From positions 1 to 64,000 of the forward strand of contig NZ_SMBY01000015.1 of NCBI RefSeq assembly GCF_004342665.1: DNA of 64,000 nucleotides. The letters are read 5' to 3'. The notes beneath the pieces were generated by a model. That model saw only the letters and a program-made list of their open reading frames with translations, was not told the DNA's origin and searched no databases. A program made the translations under genes and the position numbers. The DNA is from Samsonia erythrinae (GTDB lineage: Bacteria; Pseudomonadota; Gammaproteobacteria; Enterobacterales; Enterobacteriaceae). How positions within the stretch are numbered: position 1 is the first letter of the stretch; each line of letters starts with the position of its first letter. This document shows, in pieces, positions 56,481-64,000 of the stretch.

Positions 56481-57656
56481 ATGAGTGAAAATGTGGAAAA
56501 TCAGACATCGCAAACGCCGCCCAAAAACAAGAGGCGGCAACGTAAACGTGTGTTATCGCTACTCACGTTGATTTTCGTCGTACTGGGTTGTGTCTGGCTG
56601 GTTTACTGGTTCCTCGTGCTCCGGCACCACCAAAGTACCGATGATGCCTACGTCGCAGGCAACCAAATTCAGATCATGGCTCAGGTCTCCGGCAGCGTCA
56701 CACATGTGAATGTCGACAATACCGACTTTGTTAAACAGGGACAGGTGCTGGTGGAACTGGATCCTACCGATGCTCAGCAGGCGTTTGAACGCGCGAAAAC
56801 CGCGCTGGCTAACAGCGTGCGCCAAACCCATCAGCTAATCATCAACAGCAAACAGTATCAGGCCAATATCGAATTGCGTCAGGCCGAACTGAACAAGGCG
56901 CAAAGCGATTTGAATCGCCGCGAAGCGCTGGGAACGGTAAATGCAATCGGGCGTGAAGAAGTGCAGCATGCCCGCGATGCCGTCGCCACCGCCAAGGCCG
57001 CGCTGGACGTCGCCAGACAGCAGTATCAGGCGAATCAGGCGATGATTCTGGATACGCCGCTCGAACAGCAGCCGGCGATCCAGCAAGCGTCTGCTGAAAT
57101 GCGCGACGCCTGGCTGGCGCTGCAACGTACCAAAATCGTCAGCCCGATTGACGGCTACGTGTCACGCCGTAGCGTGCAGATTGGCGCCCGCATTTCCCCC
57201 ACGTCGGCGCTGATGGCCGTTGTTCCCGCCAATCACCTGTGGGTCGACGCCAACTTCAAAGAGACGCAACTCGCGAACATGCGCATCGGCCAACCGGCGA
57301 CCGTAGTCGCAGATATTTACGGTGATGATGTGGTGTATCAGGGAAAAGTGGTCGGGCTTGATATGGGAACCGGCAGCGCATTCTCTCTGCTGCCCGCCCA
57401 GAACGCCACCGGCAACTGGATCAAAGTCGTGCAGCGCCTGCCCGTGCGAATTGAGCTCGACCCGGCACAAGTTGCCGAATATCCATTGCGCATCGGCCTG
57501 TCGGCACTGGTGAATGTCGATACCGCCGACACGGAAGGCAAGGCGCTGGCGCAAACGCCGCGCACCTCGCCCGCCTATCAGAGCGATGCGCTAATGCTGG
57601 ATCTCACGCCCGTTAACCAAGACATTCACGCCATCATTCAGGCAAACGCCGGTTAA
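56481..57656 (+). CDS. emrA: Multidrug efflux membrane fusion protein EmrA
   Basis: 391 residues from ATG 56481 (AGAGAGAACAGC before it), the E. coli length; a 39-residue longer frame is not used. One N-terminal membrane anchor (about 25-45, LSLLTLIFVVLGCVWLVYWF), then a lipoyl/barrel-sandwich hybrid domain (DDAYVAGNQIQIMAQVSGSV), a long coiled coil (QAFERAKTAL ... SDLNRREALG) and a beta-barrel. It links EmrB to outer-membrane TolC. Operon with emrB (17-bp gap). Confidence 0.96.
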   Translation: MSENVENQTSQTPPKNKRRQRKRVLSLLTLIFVVLGCVWLVYWFLVLRHHQSTDDAYVAGNQIQIMAQVSGSVTHVNVDNTDFVKQGQVLVELDPTDAQQAFERAKTALANSVRQTHQLIINSKQYQANIELRQAELNKAQSDLNRREALGTVNAIGREEVQHARDAVATAKAALDVARQQYQANQAMILDTPLEQQPAIQQASAEMRDAWLALQRTKIVSPIDGYVSRRSVQIGARISPTSALMAVVPANHLWVDANFKETQLANMRIGQPATVVADIYGDDVVYQGKVVGLDMGTGSAFSLLPAQNATGNWIKVVQRLPVRIELDPAQVAEYPLRIGLSALVNVDTADTEGKALAQTPRTSPAYQSDALMLDLTPVNQDIHAIIQANAG

Positions 57657-57673
57657 GCGAGCAGGAGAGAAAC

Positions 57674-59209
57674 GTGCAAAGAGAACCGCTTAAAGGCGCC
57701 AGTCTGGCCTGGATGACCGTTGCGCTATCGTTGGCGACGTTCATGCAGGTACTGGATTCCACCATCGCCAACGTCGCTATTCCGACCATCGCCGGTAATC
57801 TGGGCGCGTCCAACTCGCAGGGTACGTGGGTCATCACCTCGTTCGGGGTCGCTAACGCGATCTCGATTCCCATCACCGGCTGGCTGGCCAAACGCTTTGG
57901 CGAAGTCCGCCTGTTCCTGTGGTCAACGGCGCTGTTCGCCCTGACATCATGGTTATGCGGCGTCTCCACCAGTCTGGAAATGCTGATTTTCGCCCGCGTC
58001 TTGCAGGGGGTTGTCGCCGGACCGCTCATCCCGCTGTCGCAGAGTTTACTGTTAAGCAATTACCCGCCGGCGAAACGCAGTATCGCCCTTGCGCTATGGT
58101 CAATGACCGTCGTCGTCGCGCCGATCTGCGGCCCGATTCTGGGCGGTTGGATTAGCGACAATTACCACTGGAGTTGGATATTCTTCATCAACGTCCCGCT
58201 CGGCATCGCCGTGGTATTTATCGCGCAGCAAACGCTGCGTGGACGGGAAACCAAGACCGAAATCAAGCCTATCGATACCATCGGACTGGCGCTGTTGATC
58301 GTCGGCATCGGTAGCCTCCAGATGATGCTCGACCGGGGAAAAGAACTCGACTGGTTCAACTCGACGGAAATCATCACCCTCACCGTTGTCGCGGTGATAG
58401 CGATAGCATTTCTGATTGTCTGGGAACTGACGGACGATAACCCGGTAGTGGATTTGTCCCTGTTTAAGTCGCGCAACTTCACCATCGGCTGCTTGTGTAT
58501 CAGCCTTGCCTACATGTTCTACTTCGGGGCGATCGTGCTCTTGCCGCAACTGTTGCAGGAGGTGTATGGCTATACCGCCACCTGGGCAGGGCTCGCGTCA
58601 GCGCCGGTCGGGCTGATGCCGGTCGTGCTGTCGCCGATCATCGGTCGATTCGCCCCCCAGTTGGATATGCGCAAACTGGTGACCTTCAGCTTTATCATGT
58701 ACGCGGTCTGTTTTTACTGGCGTGCGTACACCTTCGAACCGGGTATGGACTTCGGCGCGTCGGCCTGGCCGCAGTTTATGCAGGGGTTCGCCGTTGCCTG
58801 TTTCTTTATGCCGCTGACCACCATCACCTTGTCCGGGCTAACGCCGGAACGTTTGGCGGCGGCCTCAAGCCTGTCGAACTTCACCCGAACGCTGGCGGGG
58901 TCGATCGGGACATCCATCACCACCACGCTCTGGACGCAGCGGGAGTCTCTGCACCACGCCCACCTGACGGAGTCGATCACGCCGTATAATCCGATAGCGC
59001 AGGACACCTATCAGCAATTACAGGCGATGGAGATGAGCCAAACACAGGCTTCGGCTTACATCGCCGAGCAGATTACCGCGCAGGGCCTGATTATTTCCGC
59101 CAATGAAATTTTCTGGGCCGCCGCGGGCATCTTTCTGGTGCTGCTGGTGCTGGTTTGGTTCGCCAAACCGCCCTTTACCACCGGCGGTGGCGGCGGTGGC
59201 GCGCACTAA
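57674..59209 (+). CDS. emrB: Multidrug efflux pump EmrB (MFS, 14 TM)
   Basis: 511 residues starting with GTG at 57674 after AGGAGAGAAAC. A DHA2-type drug:proton antiporter with fourteen membrane helices: SLATFMQVLDSTIANVAIPT, FGVANAISIPITGWLAKRFG, VVAGPLIPLSQSLLLSNYPP and SNFTRTLAGSIGTSITTTLW. The C-terminus ends in a Gly-rich tail (TGGGGGGGAH) as in E. coli. It exports uncouplers and hydrophobic drugs with EmrA and TolC. Confidence 0.97.
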   Translation: MQREPLKGASLAWMTVALSLATFMQVLDSTIANVAIPTIAGNLGASNSQGTWVITSFGVANAISIPITGWLAKRFGEVRLFLWSTALFALTSWLCGVSTSLEMLIFARVLQGVVAGPLIPLSQSLLLSNYPPAKRSIALALWSMTVVVAPICGPILGGWISDNYHWSWIFFINVPLGIAVVFIAQQTLRGRETKTEIKPIDTIGLALLIVGIGSLQMMLDRGKELDWFNSTEIITLTVVAVIAIAFLIVWELTDDNPVVDLSLFKSRNFTIGCLCISLAYMFYFGAIVLLPQLLQEVYGYTATWAGLASAPVGLMPVVLSPIIGRFAPQLDMRKLVTFSFIMYAVCFYWRAYTFEPGMDFGASAWPQFMQGFAVACFFMPLTTITLSGLTPERLAAASSLSNFTRTLAGSIGTSITTTLWTQRESLHHAHLTESITPYNPIAQDTYQQLQAMEMSQTQASAYIAEQITAQGLIISANEIFWAAAGIFLVLLVLVWFAKPPFTTGGGGGGAH

Positions 59210-59217
59210 CGTCAATA

Positions 59218-59249
59218 GGGTGCCTGATGCTTATTCCGTTCAGGCACCC
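59218..59249 (+). terminator. Hairpin after emrB
   Basis: GGGTGCCTGA-N12-TCAGGCACCC, a perfect 10-bp inverted repeat 8 bp past the emrB stop. No T-run. Confidence 0.6.
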
Positions 59250-59506
59250 GATGACATTCAAACGTAAAGACGAGGTTCGGGATACTGGCCGGTCAGAAAC
59301 CAGAGCCCGACATATCTTGTCTTGTATTCTGCGGAGTTGTGTAGCGTATGGACGCGAACAATACGCCAGAAACGGTCGAAACCGAGGCTCCGCGTAGCCG
59401 AACGCCCCCTATCACTTCAAATACGGTAGACGTGACGTCCATGGCGGTTCGGTGCTGATGGGATGACCGTTTGCGACGGCGATAGGATGCGGGATAATAA
59501 AAAATA

Positions 59507-59532
59507 ATCAGCCCCTGAAATCAGGGGCTGAT
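59507..59532 (-). terminator. Terminator of the DUF3574 gene
   Basis: ATCAGCCCCTGA-AA-TCAGGGGCTGAT, perfect stem; on the minus strand it is followed by TATTTTTTATT. Confidence 0.8.
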
Positions 59533-59538
59533 GAGAAT

Positions 59539-59979
59539 TCAGAATGCGACGCAAACCGGTGCGTCAACGCGCATAACCGATTCCTGAGCAAAACGCGATG
59601 TGTAGAGGGCGCGCAGCGCTTCAACATCACGTTCCCGCTCGGGGCCGTGAATCAGCATCAGCGCTTTGCTGTTTTCCCGGGTAATAAGTCCATTCCGCCC
59701 CAGCCATTGTCCTTTAGCGTCGAATACCGTCAGGCCTTCGTTAAAACGCGGCGTCACTTCATCGTCCAGAAACGCTTTCCACTCGGCGTCGGAAATTGCC
59801 GGGCCTGCCGGACGATTCAGGCCAAAATAAAGCGTGGTCTGTACCTGCATCTCCCCGCTCTGACACCCCTTCTGCGCTGGCGCAACGGAAGCGGTGTCCG
59901 GCAATAAACGGCAACCGCTCACCAGCAACATGCCTGACAATAACGCTGCGGAAATGGCCTTATGCGTTTTCAGCTTCAT
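59539..59979 (-). CDS. DUF3574 lipoprotein
   Basis: 146 residues with a lipoprotein signal (AISAALLSGMLLVSGCRLLP, lipobox VSGC). The mature part carries the DUF3574 pattern: TTLYFGLNRPAGPAISDAEW, FLDDEVTPRFNEGLTVFDA, GQWLGRNGLITRENSKALML and ALYTSRFAQESVMRVDAPV. Function unknown; such proteins may bind small ligands or damp envelope stress. Start ATG 59979 (a TTG one codon earlier is possible). Monocistronic with its own terminator. Confidence 0.85.
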   Translation of the reverse strand: MKLKTHKAISAALLSGMLLVSGCRLLPDTASVAPAQKGCQSGEMQVQTTLYFGLNRPAGPAISDAEWKAFLDDEVTPRFNEGLTVFDAKGQWLGRNGLITRENSKALMLIHGPERERDVEALRALYTSRFAQESVMRVDAPVCVAF

Positions 59980-60037
59980 CAACCCGTTATCTCACCCATG
60001 GTGATGTATTCTCAAAAAGCATCAGAGCGTCACGGCA

Positions 60038-61189
60038 TCAGGCCTGATTTTGACGCCACCATTCAGACAGTAAAATCCCCGTCGCGACGGAAATATTCAG
60101 GCTTTCCACCTTGCCCGTGCCGTCGATAGAGATTTTCACGTCCCCTTGCTGCCAGGCGCTGTCAGACAAGCCGTCGCCTTCCTGCCCCAGCACAATCACG
60201 GTTTTCGCCGGAAGTGTGGTTTTCGATAAGGCAGTCCCTTTATGGCTGGACGTCGTCACAATGGTGTAGCCCGCGCGACGGAACTCCGCCAGCACGGACA
60301 GGAAATCGTCAGCGTTAATCGCTTTAACGTGCTCCGCACCGCCTTCCGCCGTGCGCACCGCCGCACCGGATTCCAGCAGCGCCGCATCCTGCACCAGCAC
60401 GCCTTTTACGCCGAAATGCGCACAGCTGCGCATAATACCGCCGAGGTTATGCGGGTTACCCACATCTTCCAGCGCCAGTACACAGTCATGCTCATCAGCC
60501 GTTTTCAGGTACTCACGCACATCCATGCCCTGACGCTTTTTAATCAGGAAGCAGACGCCGCCGTGGTGCTCGGTACCGGACGCCTTAGTCAACTCGTCCT
60601 CTTCCACAACGTGGTACGCCTTGCGATTGGCCGCCATCCAGCGCAGCGCATCGCGAAAACGCGGTGTCACTTCCTGTAAGAACCAGGCGCGCACAATCAC
60701 ATCGGGACGGTTTTTAAACAACGCCTGACAGGCGTTTTCACCGTAGACCCGCGTTTCTTCCTGACGCTGGCGACGCAACTGTTCAGGATCGATCTGGCTT
60801 TTGCCAGTAATTCCACCGTGATCCGGCGTGTCGTTCTCACCCGGCGCACGCGACACGGTTTTCCACGGTGATTCATATCCCTTTGTTTCTTCACCGCGCT
60901 GGCGACGAGGACGATCGCCGCTGCGTTCGCTACGATCGTTATTGCCCCACGGCGTTTTCGCATTGCTATCGCCATCGCGGGACGGATTTTCCCGCGCATA
61001 ACGCGGATTCACATCACGCGGATGCTTCGGCTTTTCACGCGGATCCCGTGAGCCGCCGTTATTACGCCGATCGTCACGACGCGCTTTATCAGCAGGGCGC
61101 TTGTTTTTATTCTCTTTCTCGCCCTCATCATCACTGCGGACGTACATCACGCGGACTTTGCCGCTTTTACTCTTGAATGAATCGCTCAT
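60038..61189 (-). CDS. yfiF: TrmH-family RNA methyltransferase-like protein YfiF
   Basis: 383 residues from ATG 61189 (after GGTGGAG); a GTG four codons upstream is less likely. The N-terminal 140 residues are Arg/Asp/Gly/Lys-rich and look disordered, with many RDDRRNN- and RGD-like patches; the E. coli homologue (345 aa) has a shorter one. Then SpoU substrate-binding and SPOUT knot domains: [51 protein letters not shown] and [13 protein letters not shown]. Target RNA unproven. Divergent from trxC. Confidence 0.92.
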   Translation of the reverse strand: MSDSFKSKSGKVRVMYVRSDDEGEKENKNKRPADKARRDDRRNNGGSRDPREKPKHPRDVNPRYARENPSRDGDSNAKTPWGNNDRSERSGDRPRRQRGEETKGYESPWKTVSRAPGENDTPDHGGITGKSQIDPEQLRRQRQEETRVYGENACQALFKNRPDVIVRAWFLQEVTPRFRDALRWMAANRKAYHVVEEDELTKASGTEHHGGVCFLIKKRQGMDVREYLKTADEHDCVLALEDVGNPHNLGGIMRSCAHFGVKGVLVQDAALLESGAAVRTAEGGAEHVKAINADDFLSVLAEFRRAGYTIVTTSSHKGTALSKTTLPAKTVIVLGQEGDGLSDSAWQQGDVKISIDGTGKVESLNISVATGILLSEWWRQNQA

Positions 61190-61442
61190 TGTTTTCTCCA
61201 CCTACGCGCTGGCGCGAAGATTACCTTATGTACACTCGCTTAGCCACACGCTTGTGCTAAAAGAGCCTAACAGCCAGAATCTATTGTAGCTATTGAGCAA
61301 ACCACGTTGTTGCCCGCCAGCTTGAACACCATAATTATTCACTCTTAAGTAACATGCCGTTGACGTTCTCATGCCGAGTGCAGCAGAGAATTCACGTTAC
61401 CAGCGGCATCTTTATTTTAGTCCTTTTATCCGAGGCCCTGTT

Positions 61443-61862
61443 ATGAATACGGTATGTGGATCTTGCCAGACAACCAATCGCCTGCCAGAAGAACGCATCG
61501 ATGACTACGCGAAATGCGGTCGCTGTGGAGAAAGCCTATTCAGCGGTGAAATCTTCAATGCCACAGAAGCAACGCTGGATAAGCTGTTACAGGACGATCT
61601 CCCTGTCATCGTCGATTTCTGGGCGCCGTGGTGTGGTCCCTGCGTCAACTTCGCCCCCGTGTTCGAAAATGTCGCGCAGGAGCGTAGCGGGAGAATGCGC
61701 TTTATTAAGGTCAATACGGAAGCGGAACCTGCGCTCAGCGCCCGTTTTCGTATCCGCAGTATTCCAACCCTCATGATTTTCAAACAGGGACAAATAGTCG
61801 ACATCCTCAACGGCGCGCTCCCCCAGGCGCAGTTCGAAAGCTGGCTGGACGAGTCGCTGTAG
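61443..61862 (+). CDS. trxC: Thioredoxin 2
   Basis: 139 residues from ATG 61443 (a longer frame is not supported). An N-terminal zinc-binding domain with four cysteines (C5, C8, C25, C28; CGSC and CGRC) precedes a thioredoxin fold with the WCGPC active site at 63-67 ([18 protein letters not shown]). It reduces protein disulfides and is induced by oxidative stress via OxyR in E. coli. It lies between yfiF and tapT as in E. coli. Confidence 0.97.
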   Translation: MNTVCGSCQTTNRLPEERIDDYAKCGRCGESLFSGEIFNATEATLDKLLQDDLPVIVDFWAPWCGPCVNFAPVFENVAQERSGRMRFIKVNTEAEPALSARFRIRSIPTLMIFKQGQIVDILNGALPQAQFESWLDESL

Positions 61863-62037
61863 AAACCTTCAGCGTACAGGCAGCTCAACGTCGGGGCGAA
61901 AAGATCAAACTGAGGGGGGATTAACAATCCCTCTTTGTGGTCGCCCCGTCTGTCGATTAGAATGTCGCCTTTCTGAGCCTGCTCTTTCTGATGTCATCAG
62001 CAGGCTTGCCGCAAAATATCTTGGCGTCACTTAATTC

Positions 62038-62772
62038 ATGATCACCCCGCTTTCTACGCCCGACAATGCCGTGCTTCGCCTGCGCCAGCAGCGTCTTGAG
62101 CAGTCAACCAAACCGTTTCGCGCCCGCGGCTGCCGCATCGTTCGCTGCCAGCAGTGCTTGTTGCCCGCGCCCCGTTGCCTATGCGACACCATTCAGGCCC
62201 AACCATCCCTCAGTCGTTTCTGTCTGGTGATGTTTGATACCGAGCCGTTAAAACCCAGCAATACCGGACGTCTCATCGCCGATATCCTGCCCGATACACA
62301 GGCATTTCGCTGGTCACGTACCGAGCCCGATCCCCAGTTGCTGGCGACGCTGCAAGATCCTAACGTTCAACCCTATTTAGTCTTCCTTGCCGATGCCGCG
62401 GAAGAAGGACGTCAGGTGTTTCACCAGCTTCCCGCAACAGCCAAGCCCGCCCTGTTTGTCTTACTCGATGGCACCTGGCCGGAAGCGCGTAAAATGTTCC
62501 GCAAAAGCCCCTATCTGGACAACCTGCCGATCCTGTCGCTGACTGTCGAGACACTTTCCCGCTATCAACTGCGTGAAGCCAGCAGCGCAGGTCAGCACTG
62601 TACCGCCGAGATCGCCATCGCCCTGCTCGCACAGGCGGGCGATATCGTCGCCGCTGACGCACTATCACAGCATTTCGATCGTTTCCGGCGTCGCTATCTG
62701 GCAGGAAAATCACATCCCCGCTTGCGGGAAAGTTTACCCACCGTCACAGCACAAACCGCAGAAAGCGTTTAG
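62038..62772 (+). CDS. tapT: tRNA-uridine aminocarboxypropyltransferase TapT
   Basis: 244 residues of the DTW family (YfiP). It makes acp3U47 in tRNAs using SAM. Zinc-type Cys motif RCQQCLLPAPRCLCDTI near the start, RFCLVMFDTEPLKPSNTGRL, the DTW-type LLDGTWPEARKMFRKSPYL and the C-terminal TAEIAIALLAQAG. Same strand as trxC and pka; pka starts 32 bp after it, consistent with one operon. Confidence 0.94.
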   Translation: MITPLSTPDNAVLRLRQQRLEQSTKPFRARGCRIVRCQQCLLPAPRCLCDTIQAQPSLSRFCLVMFDTEPLKPSNTGRLIADILPDTQAFRWSRTEPDPQLLATLQDPNVQPYLVFLADAAEEGRQVFHQLPATAKPALFVLLDGTWPEARKMFRKSPYLDNLPILSLTVETLSRYQLREASSAGQHCTAEIAIALLAQAGDIVAADALSQHFDRFRRRYLAGKSHPRLRESLPTVTAQTAESV

Positions 62773-62804
62773 TATCAAAGAGGATTGATGTGAAGGAGTG
62801 ACGC

Positions 62805-64000
62805 ATGAGCCAGCGCGGATTGGAAGCACTGTTACGCCCGAAGTCCATCGCCGTACTCGGCGCATCAGAAAAACCGGGGCGAGCCGGTTTTCTAATGATG
62901 AAAAACCTGCTCGACGGCCATTTCAGCGGCCCTGTGCTGCCTGTTACGCCGAAATATCGCGCCGTTTGCGGCGTGCTGGCTTATCCAACGGTCGCCGACC
63001 TGCCCATGACGCCCGATCTGGCGGTGATTTGCACCAATTCCAACCGTAACCTGACGCTGTTAGAGGAACTGGGACAAAAAGGCTGCAAAACGGTCATTAT
63101 CCTTTCCGCACCGCCGTCTCAGCTCGGTGAATTAAAAGCGTGCGCCGTGCGCTATCATATGCGCTTGCTTGGCCCCAACAGCCTCGGACTGCTCGCGCCC
63201 TGGCAAGGTCTGAATGCCAGTTTCTCCCCGGTGCCGATCATGAAAGGCAAGCTGGCGTTTATCTCACAGTCGGCCGCTGTTTCAAACACGATTCTGGACT
63301 GGGCACAGCAGCGCGGCATCGGTTTTTCCTATTTCATCGCACTCGGCGACAGTCTGGATATTGATGTCGACGATCTGTTGGATTTTCTGGCGCGGGATGG
63401 CAAAACCCGCGCCATTCTGCTGCATCTGGAACACATCAGCGACGCGCGGCGTTTTCTTTCCGCTTCCCGCAGCGCGTCCCGCAATAAACCGATACTGGTG
63501 ATAAAAAGCGGACGCAGCCAGCAAGCGCAGCAACTGCTGAATGACCACCGTCACGGTCTGGACGCCGCCTATGACGCCGCCATTCAGCGAGCCGGTTTGT
63601 TGCGGGTGCGGGATACGCATGAACTGTTCTCCGCGGTGGAAACCCTGAGTCACCTGCGGCCGCTGCGCGGCGAACGTTTGATGCTGGTGAGCAATGGCGC
63701 ATCGCCCGCCGCGCAGGCGCTGGATCAGCTTCTCAGCAGACAAGGAAAGCTCGCCCAGTTGAGTGACGCGACCCGGCAGGCGCTACAGGAAACGCTACCG
63801 CAAACGATCAGCATCGGCAACCCGCTCGATCTACGGGATGACGCGACAACCGCACGCTATCTGGCCGCGACGTCCGTACTATTGGATAGCGACGAAATCG
63901 ATGCGCTGATGATTATTCATGCTCCCAGCGCCGCCTCCCCCAGCACGGAATGCGCCGCGCAGTTGATTACACGCCTGAAACAGCATCCGCGTGGAGAAAG
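62805..64000 (+). CDS. pka: Protein lysine acetyltransferase Pka/PatZ (truncated by the window)
   Basis: The first 398 residues of an expected roughly 890-residue protein that modifies acetyl-CoA synthetase and other metabolic enzymes. It starts with ATG after GAAGGAGTGACGC. The visible part is the acyl-CoA synthetase (NDP-forming)-like domain: RPKSIAVLGASEKPGRAGFL, LMMKNLLDGHFSGPVLPVTP, RLLGPNSLGLLAPWQ and SAAVSNTILDWAQQRGIG. The catalytic GNAT domain lies beyond the right edge. Follows tapT as in E. coli. The reading frame is open to the end. Confidence 0.95.
   Translation, partial: MSQRGLEALLRPKSIAVLGASEKPGRAGFLMMKNLLDGHFSGPVLPVTPKYRAVCGVLAYPTVADLPMTPDLAVICTNSNRNLTLLEELGQKGCKTVIILSAPPSQLGELKACAVRYHMRLLGPNSLGLLAPWQGLNASFSPVPIMKGKLAFISQSAAVSNTILDWAQQRGIGFSYFIALGDSLDIDVDDLLDFLARDGKTRAILLHLEHISDARRFLSASRSASRNKPILVIKSGRSQQAQQLLNDHRHGLDAAYDAAIQRAGLLRVRDTHELFSAVETLSHLRPLRGERLMLVSNGASPAAQALDQLLSRQGKLAQLSDATRQALQETLPQTISIGNPLDLRDDATTARYLAATSVLLDSDEIDALMIIHAPSAASPSTECAAQLITRLKQHPRGE

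Larger units (their letters stand above)
59210..59538. other. emrB to DUF3574 intergenic region
   Basis: 329 bp with two hairpins at its ends (59218-59249 and 59507-59532). The middle (59335-59405) has blocks such as GTATGGACGCGAA and ACCGAGGCTCCGCG that faintly resemble the structured repeat of copies A and B; a decayed third copy is possible but not shown. Confidence 0.4.

Overview
The window is a chromosomal segment of a soft-rot enterobacterium, most likely Pectobacterium or a close relative. This rests on the thrW-proA-proB, crl-frsA-gpt, pepD, dinB, gmhA, fadE, proVWX, emrRAB and yfiF-trxC-tapT-pka gene sets and protein identity with E. coli homologues recalled from memory; no database search was possible. 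The first 6 kb is clearly AT-richer than the rest and is foreign DNA.

Region by region. 1-7450: the right-hand part of an integrative mobilizable element inserted at the 3' end of tRNA-Thr(CGT). It has the start of an IS256-type transposase at the window edge, a relaxase gene with a MobB gene nested in another frame, an accessory MobC gene, a train of small unknown genes, a candidate oriT zone, an AlpA-like regulator and a P4-type tyrosine integrase next to the tRNA. Its far end lies outside the window. 7451-21400: core genes for proline synthesis, sigma-S accessory factor Crl, FrsA, purine salvage, peptidase D, Pol IV (with LexA box), L,D-transpeptidase-fold YafK, YafJ, heptose isomerase and FadE (with FadR box). 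21457-28127: a full methionine salvage set (mtnK, mtnA, mtnBCD, mtnE and the omega-amidase gene yafV) with two clear MetJ operators. 28177-37319: a sulfonate island with a glycyl radical enzyme that carries every isethionate sulfite-lyase active-site residue I know of, its activase, an SsuA-like binding protein, a class III omega-amino acid aminotransferase and TauABC. 37976-48616: a complete hpx allantoate/oxamate nitrogen-scavenging cluster (hpxFGHIJK, hpxU, hpxWXYZ) with a sigma-54 promoter and a shared operator-like motif. 49168-64000: ProU osmoprotectant uptake with its conserved promoter, an MFS transporter, YgaZH, the EmrRAB efflux system, a DUF3574 lipoprotein, YfiF, thioredoxin 2, TapT and the truncated acetyltransferase gene pka.

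Together the accessory middle section is a nutrient-scavenging block: sulfur from methylthioadenosine and C2 sulfonates (the latter probably anaerobically through sulfite release), and nitrogen from purine-derived allantoate and from amino-sulfonates. The most interesting signals are the compact IslAB-TauABC-aminotransferase locus, the HpxU/sigma-54 regulatory architecture, and a roughly 200-bp repeat present at least twice whose two copies differ by compensating changes in their stems, which points to a folded nucleic acid.
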